A stretch of DNA of 45,767 bases, taken from Tatumella sp. JGM91. Lineage in GTDB: Bacteria; Pseudomonadota; Gammaproteobacteria; Enterobacterales; Enterobacteriaceae. The stretch lies in contig NZ_JAERJP010000024.1 in NCBI RefSeq assembly GCF_018257575.1, positions 195 to 45,961 on the forward strand. The letters are read 5' to 3'. Below, one piece after another: positions 1-11,300 of the stretch. The number at the start of each line of letters is the position of its first letter. The stretch's first letter is position 1. The notes below the pieces were generated by a model. It made no database searches and had not been told where the DNA came from. It worked only from the letters and a program-made list of their open reading frames with translations. The position numbers and the translations under genes are program-made.

Positions 1-435
1 CCAGGCAAAGGGCGCAATGGCCGCGCCCTCTGCACTCCGGGCCTGTGCGGCAGATCGTTCCGCCGCTGCGCGGTACCTTCGTTCATTCCCGTGACCTTGA
101 CGGACCGGCCGCGATTCGCTCCTGCTCAACACGGCCTCTCGCCGCTTCCCTGCGGCTCGCCCTGGTCACACTCATTCACTCAGCGGCCCGGATGCCGCCT
201 CCGGTAACCTGCCTTGGCTATGGATGGTTTTCAGCAATGAAAGTATCTGATGAATACTGGTTTATTACCGCAACGGTGTGACCACGCGCTATCCGCAGCG
301 CTGAGCGCAGAGTGACGGCCCGGAGGAGCCGGCAGGACGCCGGCGATAGCACGGCTGAGCCATGGACGGCGAATCCGTGCGGTCCGGAAAGACGGAGCGA
401 TAAGCGAAGGAACAGCGAGGACTGCGCGAAGGCGT

Positions 436-475
436 GGATTGTTAAGGCCCGCGCCCCCGGGCCTTAACCCGTCCG
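436..475. repeat. 40-bp hairpin repeat, copy 1 (copy 2 at 805-844)
   Basis: The segment starts GGATTGTTAAGGCCC and ends GGGCCTTAACCCGTCCG. A copy with a few substitutions lies at 805-844. Each contains AAGGCCC...GGGCCTT arms around a GC-rich loop, so each can fold into a hairpin. Neither has a long T-run, so a terminator role is doubtful. Confidence 0.7.
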
Positions 476-513
476 CCGCAGTGCGGCTGCTGAAACTCCG
501 CCACTGATGGCGG

Positions 514-770
514 AAGGAAGATGCACAGAGCCGGACGCTTATGCCCGAAGGCGGTGGATTAGCACTGATTATCGATAACGCCGATTGCAGCAAAACTGTT
601 TCAGCGATAAAGGTATCTGATAAAGGAAGATGCACAGAGCCGGACGCTTATGCCCGAAGGCGGTGGATTAGCACTAATTATCGATAACGCCGATTGCAGC
701 AAAACTGTTTCAGCGATAAAGGTATCTGATAAAGGAAGATGCTCAGAGCCGGAAGCTTATGCCAAAAACC
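514..770. repeat. 109-bp tandem repeat, about 2.3 copies
   Basis: The unit beginning AAGGAAGATGCACAGAGCC starts at 514, again at 623 and a third time at 732, giving an exact 109-bp period. The first two copies are nearly identical (one substitution noticed, cactgatt/cactaatt). The third stops resembling the unit after about 40 bp. A related phrase, AAAGTATCTGATGAA, occurs upstream near 239. The unit is not a multiple of three. Confidence 0.85.
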
Positions 771-887
771 AGTAACTCCGCACTAAAAGGTGACGCCCCG
801 GCACGGATTGTTAAGGCCCACGCCACCGGGCCTTAACCCGTCCGATCGGTAGCAAGAGACTTGCTGTCGGAAAAATGTTCCCGGCAC

Positions 888-913
888 AAAAAAGCCGGGA
901 CAAACCCGGCTTT
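888..913 (-). terminator. Rho-independent terminator of valS
   Basis: The arms AAAGCCGGG (891-899) and CCCGGCTTT (905-913) form a 9-bp stem. On the minus strand it is followed by a T-run. It lies about 25 nt downstream of the valS stop codon. Confidence 0.85.
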
Positions 914-937
914 AAACAGTAAAGGATAACGGAAAAC

Positions 938-3793
938 TTACAGCGCAGCGATGACTGCCTGCTGCTCGATAATTTTCACTCTGGCCTGTTGCAGATCACT
1001 CAGACGTTCACGCTCTTTCTCTACCACAGCGGCAGGGGCACGGGCGACGAAGCCTTCGTTAGCCAGTTTAGTGTCGATTTTCTCAATTTCGAGATCCACT
1101 TTCGCCAGCTCTTTTGCCAGACGTTCCAGTTCGGCTTCTTTATTAACCAGTCCGGCCATCGGGATCAGTAACTCGGCACCCTCGACCAGCTTAGTCACAG
1201 AAACCGGGCCTTTATCATCGGCGGCCAGCAGTGTCAGGCTTTCCAGGCGTGCCAGACGTTGCAGGAAGGTCCGGTTCGCTTCCACACGGCGCAGTACTTC
1301 GGGGGTAGCGCCACGCAGCAGCAGATCCAGTGGTTTACTCAGGGCAATATTCATTTCAGCACGAATATTACGTACTGATACGATAGCCTGCTTAATCCAT
1401 TCGATGTCTGCCTGTGCCTGCGCATCTTCCTTCGCCGCATCGTAGGCAGGGAATGGCTGCAGCATAATAGTGTCATCGCTGTTACCGGTCAGAACCTTCA
1501 CCTGTTGCCAGATGGTTTCGGTAATAAACGGAATAATCGGATGCGCCAGGCGCAGTAACGCTTCCAGTACCGTCACCAGTGTATGACGGGTACCGCGCAG
1601 TTCTGCCTCACTGCCACTGTTCATGACCGGTTTGGTCAGTTCCAGGTACCAGTCACAGAATTGGTTCCAGGTAAAGTCATACAGCAGACCGGCAGCGATA
1701 TCGAAACGATAACTATCCAGTGCTTCGCGGTATGCTTTAACCGTACGGTTAAACTCAGTCAGGATCCAGCGATCAGCCAGCGACAGAACTTTCTCACCAC
1801 CATTAAATCCGCAATCCTGGTCTTCGGTGTTCATCAGTACAAAACGGCTGGCATTCCACAGCTTATTACAGAAATTGCGGTAGCCCTCCAGTCGCTTCAT
1901 ATCCCAGTTGATATCACGGCCGGTAGAAGCCAGTGCTGCCAGGGTAAAGCGCAGCGCATCGGTGCCGGAAGGTTCAATACCATTCGGGAACTGCTTCTCG
2001 GTACGCTTACGGATTTTTTCTGCCAGCTGCGGCTGCATCATATTGCCGGTACGTTTTTCCAGCAAATCCGGCAGTGAAATACCGTCCACCATATCCAGCG
2101 GATCGATCACGTTACCTTTTGACTTGGACATTTTCTGTCCTTCATCGTCACGGATCAGGCCGGTCATATAGACGGTTTTGAAAGGAACCTGTGGCTTACC
2201 ATTTTCGTCTTTCATAAAGTGCATGGTCAGCATGATCATGCGGGCAATCCAGAAGAAAATAATATCAAAGCCACTGACCACCACACTGGTCGGATGGAAA
2301 GTGCGCAGAGCCTCGGTATTCTCCGGCCAGCCAAGGGTAGAGAAAGTCCACAAACCGGAAGAGAACCAGGTATCCAGTACGTCTTCGTCCTGACGCAGCG
2401 CGACATCATCTGCCAGATTATTGTCGGCACGGACTTCGGCTTCATTACGGCCGACAAAAACGTTACCGTTATCATCGTACCAGGCCGGAATACGGTGACC
2501 CCACCATAGCTGGCGGGAGATACACCAGTCCTGGATATCACGCATCCATGAGAAATACATATTCTCGTACTGTTTAGGGACGAACTGAATATCACCGTTC
2601 TCGACGGCTTCAACGGCAACTTTCGCCAGTGGTGCAGTACGCACATACCACTGGTCGGTCAGCATAGGTTCAATCACCACGCCACCACGATCGCCGTAAG
2701 GTACGGTCAGATCATGAGGCTTAATTTCTTCCAGTAAACCGGCCGCATCGACGGCAGAAACGATGGCTTTACGGGCCGCAAAACGCTCCAGCCCGGCAAA
2801 CTCAGCAGGGATCGCGGCATCGTAAACGCTACTTTCTTCACCGTTAGTATCATAAACCTGAGCCAGCTGACGAATATCGCCATCAAAGGTCAGAATATTG
2901 ATCATCGGCAGCTTATGGCGACGTCCGACGTCATAGTCATTAAAGTCATGGGCAGGTGTGATCTTCACACAACCGGTGCCTTTTTCCATATCGGCATGTT
3001 CGTCACCGACGATCGGGATCCGGCGGTTAACCAGTGGCAGTATCAGTTCTTTACCGATCAGATCTTTATAACGCGGATCTTCCGGATTAACAGCAACGCC
3101 CGTATCCCCCAGCAGAGTTTCCGGACGGGTTGTGGCGACCACCAGGTAATCTTTGCCTTCGGCAGTTTTCGCGCCATCCGCCAGCGGATAACGGATATGC
3201 CACATAGAGCCTTTCGACTCACGGTTTTCAACTTCCAGATCGGAAATAGCGGTGCGCAGTTTCGGATCCCAATTCACCAGCCGTTTACCACGGTAGATCA
3301 GATTTTCTTTGTGCAGACGGATAAACACTTCTTTAACCGCATTGGATAACCCTTCGTCCATGGTGAAACGCTCACGTTCCCAGTCCACAGAGTTACCCAG
3401 ACGACGCATCTGGCGGGTGATAGTGCCCCCGGATTCGCCTTTCCATTCCCAGATTTTGTCGATAAACGCCTCGCGGCCGTAGTCCTGACGGGTTTTACCT
3501 TCTTCCGCAGCGATTTTACGTTCAACCACCATCTGGGTAGCGATACCCGCATGGTCAGTCCCTGCCTGCCACAGGGTATTTTTCCCCTGCATACGCTGGT
3601 AACGGATCATGGTATCCATAATTGTCTGCTGGAAAGCATGTCCCATGTGCAGACTGCCGGTCACATTTGGCGGCGGGATCATAATGCAATAGCTTTCCTG
3701 GCGGGTATCACTATTGGGTTTGAAATAGCCTTGCTTTTCCCAGTGCTCGTAAAGCGGCTGTTCTATCTCTTGCGGATTATATGTTTTTTCCAT
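938..3793 (-). CDS. valS: Valyl-tRNA synthetase
   Basis: This class Ia aminoacyl-tRNA synthetase charges tRNA-Val with valine in the cytosol and edits mischarged threonine. The 951-residue product matches the length of E. coli ValS and is intact. The HIGH-type motif (HMGH, residues 49-52, after PPNVTGSL) and KMSKS (about 554-558) are both present, and the C-terminal region is the expected coiled-coil arm. The ATG at 3793 gives the family start [12 protein letters not shown]. It lies 5 nt downstream of holC, so the two are probably co-transcribed, with a terminator following at 888-913. Order valS-holC-pepA is as in E. coli. Confidence 0.98.
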   Translation of the reverse strand: MEKTYNPQEIEQPLYEHWEKQGYFKPNSDTRQESYCIMIPPPNVTGSLHMGHAFQQTIMDTMIRYQRMQGKNTLWQAGTDHAGIATQMVVERKIAAEEGKTRQDYGREAFIDKIWEWKGESGGTITRQMRRLGNSVDWERERFTMDEGLSNAVKEVFIRLHKENLIYRGKRLVNWDPKLRTAISDLEVENRESKGSMWHIRYPLADGAKTAEGKDYLVVATTRPETLLGDTGVAVNPEDPRYKDLIGKELILPLVNRRIPIVGDEHADMEKGTGCVKITPAHDFNDYDVGRRHKLPMINILTFDGDIRQLAQVYDTNGEESSVYDAAIPAEFAGLERFAARKAIVSAVDAAGLLEEIKPHDLTVPYGDRGGVVIEPMLTDQWYVRTAPLAKVAVEAVENGDIQFVPKQYENMYFSWMRDIQDWCISRQLWWGHRIPAWYDDNGNVFVGRNEAEVRADNNLADDVALRQDEDVLDTWFSSGLWTFSTLGWPENTEALRTFHPTSVVVSGFDIIFFWIARMIMLTMHFMKDENGKPQVPFKTVYMTGLIRDDEGQKMSKSKGNVIDPLDMVDGISLPDLLEKRTGNMMQPQLAEKIRKRTEKQFPNGIEPSGTDALRFTLAALASTGRDINWDMKRLEGYRNFCNKLWNASRFVLMNTEDQDCGFNGGEKVLSLADRWILTEFNRTVKAYREALDSYRFDIAAGLLYDFTWNQFCDWYLELTKPVMNSGSEAELRGTRHTLVTVLEALLRLAHPIIPFITETIWQQVKVLTGNSDDTIMLQPFPAYDAAKEDAQAQADIEWIKQAIVSVRNIRAEMNIALSKPLDLLLRGATPEVLRRVEANRTFLQRLARLESLTLLAADDKGPVSVTKLVEGAELLIPMAGLVNKEAELERLAKELAKVDLEIEKIDTKLANEGFVARAPAAVVEKERERLSDLQQARVKIIEQQAVIAAL

Positions 3794-3798
3794 TTCTG

Positions 3799-4257
3799 CT
3801 ATGTCGTTTTTGGCGCGGAGTGCGTTGCCGTATTCAATTGGAAACCGACGCTGCGATACGCTTTATAGCGGTCACGCGCCAGCTGCTTCAAAGATTCTTC
3901 ATCAGGAACGAAGTCTATCACTTCATGGAAAGCAGTAGCAAAATCTGCGAACCACGGCAGTAGGTTAATCAGCAAATCTCTGGAAGTACTGCCGCGTTTC
4001 TCCGGCCAGGCCAGTTCAACCGGCGCGCCATAACGCGGGCCTTCACCGGCCAGATTATGCGGAACAAATGCCTCTGCCGGACGTTGCCATAACGCCTCAT
4101 CAAGGCGAATAGCCTGTTGTTCGTTTTCGCAGGCGACCAGGATGCGTTTACCTTCACGCCAGCGGGCAGCAGCCAGCTCGCAGGCCAGTGCTTCTGCCGC
4201 AGACAGGGTATCCTGTTGCAGATCGGGACCAGGGAGATAAAACGTGGCATTTTTCAT
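3799..4257 (-). CDS. holC: DNA polymerase III chi subunit
   Basis: Chi belongs to the clamp-loader complex, pairs with psi (HolD) and contacts single-strand binding protein during lagging-strand synthesis. The 152-residue product is close to the E. coli length (147) and has the family start MKNATFYLP, the segment [20 protein letters not shown] and the C-terminal region [11 protein letters not shown]. The ATG at 4257 is conserved. The gene sits between pepA and valS as in E. coli, 5 nt ahead of valS, and a terminator separates it from pepA. Confidence 0.95.
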   Translation of the reverse strand: MKNATFYLPGPDLQQDTLSAAEALACELAAARWREGKRILVACENEQQAIRLDEALWQRPAEAFVPHNLAGEGPRYGAPVELAWPEKRGSTSRDLLINLLPWFADFATAFHEVIDFVPDEESLKQLARDRYKAYRSVGFQLNTATHSAPKTT

Positions 4258-4280
4258 GGGATTGCCTGTGTTTCATGAAG

Positions 4281-4304
4281 TAAAAAGAGTGACCGGAGTC
4301 ACTC
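4281..4304 (-). terminator. Probable terminator of pepA
   Basis: On the minus strand the arms GAGTGAC and GTCACTC (4287-4304) are followed directly by TTTTT. It lies between pepA and holC. A second inverted repeat, GTACACCC...GGGTGTAC at 4342-4366, sits just after the pepA stop codon without a T-run and may be an RNA-processing or attenuation hairpin. Confidence 0.65.
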
Positions 4305-4379
4305 ATAAAATAAATGATGCCGCGACTGCAGATCAAAAACCGTACACCCTGGCGGGCCGGGTGTACAGCGGCAGGCGGT

Positions 4380-5906
<1,527 letters not shown>

Positions 5907-6157
5907 TTAAAGACAACAGCGTTTGCTATCGCTAGAATGTATAACTCTTATTCTTATTATGAAACAGTTGTACCATGACAAACACCATATCGGCGTCATA
6001 ATAAGTTAAGATTCTGAGGGCTGATACCTCAGTATCCTGAGAAGGTGGTCATACAATTTTAGCCACGATGGCAGCCATTGATGAATTAAAATGGCTAATA
6101 AGCGTTGAAACTATCGACTTTCCTGCAAAAAGACAAGTTTTCACAGGCGTATTTAGC

Positions 6158-7258
6158 GTGATTATCATTAGATATCTGGTTCGGGAGACGCTTAAAAGTC
6201 AGTTCGCCATTCTGTTTGTCCTGCTACTGATCTTCTTTTGTCAGAAGCTGGTCAGGATCCTCGGAGCGGCGGTAGACGGCGATATCCCGACAAATTTAGT
6301 TCTTACTCTTCTGGGATTAGGGGTGCCTGATATGGCGCAACTTATCCTGCCATTAAGCCTGTTTCTGGCGATCCTGATGACGCTGGGAAGGCTGTACACC
6401 GAAAGCGAAATCACGGTCATGCATGCCTGTGGTCTGGGCAAAAGTGTGCTGGTGAAGGCGGCCTTGTTGCTGATGCTGCTGACGGCTGCTCTGGCGGCGA
6501 TTAACGTCACCTGGCTGGGGCCATGGTCGGCGCGCTACCAGGATCAGGTGACCCAGAACGCCAGAGCCAACCCGGGTGCAGCCGCGCTGGCAGCCGGACA
6601 ATTCCGTACTTCCGGTGACGGCAACTCAGTACTGTTTATCGAGAACGTGAAAGGCAACAAGTTCGGTAATGTTTTCCTGGCACAGCTGCGGCCCAAAGGA
6701 AATGCCCGTCCTTCGGTCGTGGTGGCGGACCAGGGCCATATGGAACAGCATGCTGACGGTTCCCAGACGGTGATCCTCGATAAAGGAACCCGCTTTGAAG
6801 GCACGGCGATGCTGCGCGATTTCCGTATTACTGACTTCACCAAATATCAGGCGGTGATGGGCTATAAAGAGGCCACTCTGGATCCGAATGATACGGACCA
6901 GGCGACATTCAGTACCCTGTGGCATAACCCTTCACCGGCATTCCGTGCGGAGCTGCACTGGCGTTTGACTCTGGTATTCTCGGTACTGGTTATGGCGCTG
7001 ATGGTGGTACCACTGAGTGTGGTTAACCCGCGTCAGGGAAGGGTCTTATCGATGCTGCCGGCAATGTTGCTGTATCTGATTTTCTTCCTGGTACAGAGTT
7101 CATTCCGCTCAAATGCCGGTAAGGGCCGTCTTGATCCTGCCGTCTGGATGTGGTCAGTTAATCTCGGATATCTGTTGCTGGCGATTGTCCTGAACCTGTG
7201 GGATACCCTGCCGATGCGTCGATTCAGGGCCCGTTTCAGCCGCAGTGAGGTGGTCTGA
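6158..7258 (+). CDS. lptF: LPS export permease subunit LptF
   Basis: LptF is one of the two transmembrane subunits of the inner-membrane LptB2FG ABC transporter, which extracts lipopolysaccharide and passes it to the LptC-A-DE bridge. I chose the GTG at 6158 (VIIIRYLVRETLKSQ): it gives 366 residues, the E. coli length, and E. coli lptF also begins IIIRYLVRETLKSQ. A longer upstream frame adds unlikely residues. The layout is family-typical: N-terminal membrane helices, a periplasmic beta-jellyroll domain in the middle, then C-terminal helices including VVPLSVVNPRQGRVLSML. Its TGA overlaps the lptG ATG by one base, so the pair is translationally coupled. Confidence 0.96.
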   Translation: MIIIRYLVRETLKSQFAILFVLLLIFFCQKLVRILGAAVDGDIPTNLVLTLLGLGVPDMAQLILPLSLFLAILMTLGRLYTESEITVMHACGLGKSVLVKAALLLMLLTAALAAINVTWLGPWSARYQDQVTQNARANPGAAALAAGQFRTSGDGNSVLFIENVKGNKFGNVFLAQLRPKGNARPSVVVADQGHMEQHADGSQTVILDKGTRFEGTAMLRDFRITDFTKYQAVMGYKEATLDPNDTDQATFSTLWHNPSPAFRAELHWRLTLVFSVLVMALMVVPLSVVNPRQGRVLSMLPAMLLYLIFFLVQSSFRSNAGKGRLDPAVWMWSVNLGYLLLAIVLNLWDTLPMRRFRARFSRSEVV

Positions 7259-8334
7259 TGTTTGGAGTACTGGACCGTTATATTGGTAAAACCATATTTA
7301 ACACCATCATGATGACTCTGTTCATGCTGGTGTCTCTGTCGGGCATTATCAAATTTGTTGAGCAGTTAAGAAAAACCGGCCAGGGCGCGTATACGGCGCT
7401 GGACGCCGGTTATTTTACCCTGTTAAGTGTGCCGTCAGACCTGGAACTGTTTTTTCCGATGGCCGCTTTACTGGGGGCCTTACTCGGACTGGGCAGCCTG
7501 GCACAGCGCAGCGAACTGGTGGTAATGCAGGCTTCCGGTTTCACCCGCCTGCAAATTGCTCTTTCAGTGATGAAAACAGCTATCCCGCTGGTATTACTGT
7601 CGATGGCGATTGGCGAGTTTGTGGCACCACAGGGTGATCAGATGGCGCACAATTACCGCGCCCAGCAAATGCTCGGAGGTTCACTACTGTCGACTCAGGG
7701 CGGGTTGTGGGCTAAAGATGGTAATAACTTTATCTTTATTGAGCATATCCAGAGCGAAAATCAGCTGAAAGGCGTCAGTATTTACCGCTTTAATGATCAG
7801 CGCCGGCTGGAAGATGTCCGTTTCGCGGCGACGGCCGACTGGGATAGCGGACAACACCAGTGGAACCTGGTACAGGTGGATGAATCAGACCTGACTAACC
7901 CGCAGCAAATTACCGGCTCTCAGACCGTGACCGGCGTCTGGAAAACCAGCCTGACCCCGGAAAAACTGAATGTTGTGGCGCTGGACCCGGATTCATTATC
8001 TATCCGCGGACTGAATGATTACATCAGGTATCTGAAACAAAGCGGACAGAAAGCAGAGCGTTATCAGTTGAATATGTGGAGTAAAGCAGTACAGCCTCTT
8101 TCGGTGGCCGTAATGATGCTGATGGCATTATCGTTTATTTTTGGTCCGCTGCGCAGTGTCTCTATGGGAATGCGGGTGGTAACCGGTATCAGTTTTGGCT
8201 TCCTGTTCTATGTACTGGATAAGATCTTTGGGCCACTCAGCCTGGTCTACGGGCTGCCTCCTTTCCTCGGCGCTATTTTACCGAGTGCCGCGTTCTTTAT
8301 TATCAGCTTCTATTTACTGATTAAACGGCGCTAA
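7258..8334 (+). CDS. lptG: LPS export permease subunit LptG
   Basis: LptG is the partner of LptF in the LptB2FG lipopolysaccharide exporter. The 358-residue product (E. coli 360) starts MFGVLDRYIGKTIF, has N-terminal helices, a periplasmic jellyroll domain and C-terminal helices, and ends in a basic LIKRR tail. The ATG overlaps the lptF stop by one base. A strong bidirectional terminator follows at 8345-8381. Confidence 0.96.
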   Translation: MFGVLDRYIGKTIFNTIMMTLFMLVSLSGIIKFVEQLRKTGQGAYTALDAGYFTLLSVPSDLELFFPMAALLGALLGLGSLAQRSELVVMQASGFTRLQIALSVMKTAIPLVLLSMAIGEFVAPQGDQMAHNYRAQQMLGGSLLSTQGGLWAKDGNNFIFIEHIQSENQLKGVSIYRFNDQRRLEDVRFAATADWDSGQHQWNLVQVDESDLTNPQQITGSQTVTGVWKTSLTPEKLNVVALDPDSLSIRGLNDYIRYLKQSGQKAERYQLNMWSKAVQPLSVAVMMLMALSFIFGPLRSVSMGMRVVTGISFGFLFYVLDKIFGPLSLVYGLPPFLGAILPSAAFFIISFYLLIKRR

Positions 8335-8344
8335 AGGCTGCCTG

Positions 8345-8381
8345 AAAAAAGGGGTTCACTTGTGCGGTGAACCCCTTTTTT
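8345..8381. terminator. Bidirectional terminator between lptG and the autotransporter gene
   Basis: AAAAAAGGGGTTCAC and GTGAACCCCTTTTTT flank a 7-nt loop, giving a stem with a T-run on either strand. It lies between two convergent genes and can serve both. Confidence 0.9.
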
Positions 8382-8392
8382 ATGCCTGTTTC

Positions 8393-11300
8393 TCAGAAGC
8401 TCACTTCCAGACCGCTGAGGATATTCCAGTCATCAATACCTTCTTTTTGCAGCCGTGTCTGGTACTGCATACCGGTCGTCAGTGTCGTGTTCTCCGTCAG
8501 CCGTAATGCGGCCCTGGTTTTCAGCTGTACGCTGTCACCACCACGCCCGGCACTGAAACTGGAGGATGTCAGGCCGTCACTGATAATCGCCTGGCTGCCA
8601 CCGCCCGGACGATGAATTAACCGTAAATCGACTCCGGCAGTCAGATTTCCGAGATCCAGCCGGTAGCCCGCACCGGCACTGAAATCAGGGTTGCGCTGTA
8701 TCCGGTAGCGGACCTGAGCCTGATCTTCATCGCTAAATGGCCGGATATTCAGATACTGCCAGCGTATCCCCAGTAGCGGGGTGATACTTTGTGTTGCTGA
8801 CTGCCAGCGTTTACCGGCATCCAGTCCGGCGGTCCAGCTACCGGCTTTCGGGCTGGCAACACCACCGCGTAAACCGGTATGCACCGTACCACTGAAGCGC
8901 GTATACCCGGCGGGCATTTCCAGCCACCAGCCAGCTCTGTGTTGCCAGCGCAGCAGGCTGTTAATACTCAGGGTATCAAATGCTGTGCGGCTGTCTCCGT
9001 CAGCAGCAGAGGGTTTTACTGAAAGTGAGCCCTTACTCACTCCCGCGCCGACGGTGATTTGCTGCCATGGCGATACGGCCAGTTGCCAGCGACCGCCGAG
9101 CATCCAGCCATTAGATTTACTGGTAAAATTATACCCGTAGCGGGCAAAGTCACCGGCCGTGTGGTAACGCTCCTCGCTATGGTAGCCATAAGCGAATATT
9201 GCCCGGTCCTGAACACGTACGCTATCGCTGAGCATCTCCTGTATGGCTGAACTGAAATTCCCCAGGGCTGACGGCAGTGAAATATAGGACGGCACCTGTG
9301 GTGTGGTTGCCGGACGAACCGGTTGCGGGTCTGGCTGTGGTGCAGGTTCCGGTACCGGTTGCGGGTCTGGCTGTGGTGCAGGTACCGGTACCGGTTGCGG
9401 GTCTGGCTGCGGTGCAGGTACCGGTACCGGTTGCGGGTCTGGCTGCGGCGCGGGTTCCGGTACCGGTTGCGGATCTGGCTGGGGCGCGGGTTCCGGTGCC
9501 ACAGGTACTGTATTACCGTCACTGTTAAGCAGAATATTTTGCAGACGGTAATCCCAGTATTGATTACCTTCTCCGGTAAGTAAGCGTTCACCTGCGTCTG
9601 ATTTTCCCGGGGCGAAGGCATATAAATCATATGCCCAGGCACCACGGGCCACATAACCACCCGCCAGCTTTACCCGCGTCTCATCAGAGGCCCCGCCGAC
9701 CTGAACTAATGAGATACCTTCGTTGCTGTCCGCATGGTTATTGCCATTCGTATCGGTATTTCGCCAGATCCCTTGTGAGTTAACACTTACCAGCAATGGT
9801 GAACCGGCACGGCTATTCAGGTCACCCTCAATCAGCAAACGATCGGTAGTTGTGCCTCTAAAGCCTGAATTCAGGATCAACTGACCACCGTCAGGTATAT
9901 CCAGACTGGCCATCTTCATAACCGCCCAGTCGTTTTCTGACTGTCGGTGCAGGCCGGGATAAAAGGTGACGTTCTTCCCTCCGGAAACTGCCCCGAGGCG
10001 GCCCGGGCCGGAGAGTGTTGTCTCTGCAAACATATTCAGCGGGCCGCTGACCACGGAGCGGACTTCCAGCTCACCTTCGCGGACACGGATCCCGCCCTTA
10101 TTGCTGCTGTCACCGGTTAACGTCAGCCGTCCGGTACCGGTTTTTTCCAGCGTTCCCTCGCCGGTGATCTGCGCATCAATTTGTGCGGACAACTCGCCGA
10201 GAGTACTGACCCGCGGGCTGATATCGGCAATCAGTTGCGAACGGTCAGTCTCCAGCAGCACGCTGCCCTGCAGGGTACTGCGGGCCTGCATTATCAGCCC
10301 GGCGTTATCTGACAGGAGGGTTGTTGCATTAAGGGTGGCATGCTCTGCCACCGTCAGGCGACTGTCTGTCGCGACTCTGGCTGTTTCTGCAGTATACGTC
10401 TGCGGCTGCCAGTCATCGCTGTACAGCACATTACCGGCATGGAGTTCCTGCTGCCCGGCCAGTTGCAGGTGACCGCTGCTCACCGCCAGTTCCGCCAGGC
10501 TGGCACCGCCACTCAGTCGCCCGTCTGACAGGCTGGCACCGCCACTCAGTCGCCCGTCTGACAGGCTGGTCAGATTCAGCTTCCCGCTGGCCTGCGGGCT
10601 GCCGAGACTGCCGGAAAACTGATAATCCGCCCCATACAGTGTCACCTCAGAGGCCTGCAGAGCATTATTATTCAGTAAGCGTGCCCCGTTATCATTATGT
10701 TTTATTTCACTAAAGGCTAATGACTGGCCATTTAAATCCAGGTTGCCGCCCCGGTAGCCAAACTGAATATTGTCACTGCTGACCTGATCAGCACTGTTCA
10801 GCACAACTGTCGGGCGTCCGCTGACCAGCGTCACCGCGGAAAAGGCCTGTATTTTACCGTTACTGTCCGGCTGCTGGTCGAGGATCACCACTCCGTCACC
10901 GGTGTTCAGCGCACCGGGGTTTGCTCCCTGCCCGTGAACCCACAGGGTACCGGCACCGATTTTATGCAGCACATCGCCGGCCTGACCGTTAACCTGCCAG
11001 TCCACCGTATAATTCTCATCGACTTCGATACCGCCACCCACCCAGCGGGCATCTTCACCGGGCCCGGAAACGACCTGATAATTATTGGAAAACTGTAATT
11101 TTGCGGCACCGTGGTTAACGGACTGCTGCAATATAATAGTGCCGCCTTCCCCGTTAAATTGCAGGTCTTTACTGGCATCCAGTTGTTCATTCGTTGCCAG
11201 TGCCGGAATCAGGGTGTCGGTACCATGCCATTGCCACTGAGTATCAGCCTGGCGAATGCTGTCCGCTGACCAGAGAATATCCCCCGCAGAGCGGCGGTCA

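Larger units (their letters stand above)
1..860. other. Repeat-rich stretch with no supported gene
   Basis: Open frames here are short, run across repeats and have no convincing start or homology, so I call no gene. The stretch holds a 109-bp tandem repeat (514-770) and two copies of a 40-bp hairpin-forming sequence (436-475 and 805-844). The GC-rich texture resembles the core chromosome. It may be a decayed gene or a lineage-specific intergenic repeat cluster downstream of valS. Confidence 0.5.

Noticed and set aside
231..635. 134-codon minus-strand frame in the repeat region
   Set aside because: It crosses the repeat boundary, has no ribosome-binding site and reads as low-complexity GC-rich sequence.
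514..770. CRISPR array
   Set aside because: The repeats are 109 bp, directly adjacent and without spacers; no cas genes are present.
2236..2646. Frames of 100-160 codons opposite or out of frame with valS, pepA and yjgR
   Set aside because: They lie wholly inside conserved genes and lack homology-like features; they are shadows of the real frames.
9037..9660. 207-codon frame overlapping the Pro-rich linker of the autotransporter
   Set aside because: It is a repeat artefact (HSQTRNRYR units) in another frame of the 36-bp repeats.
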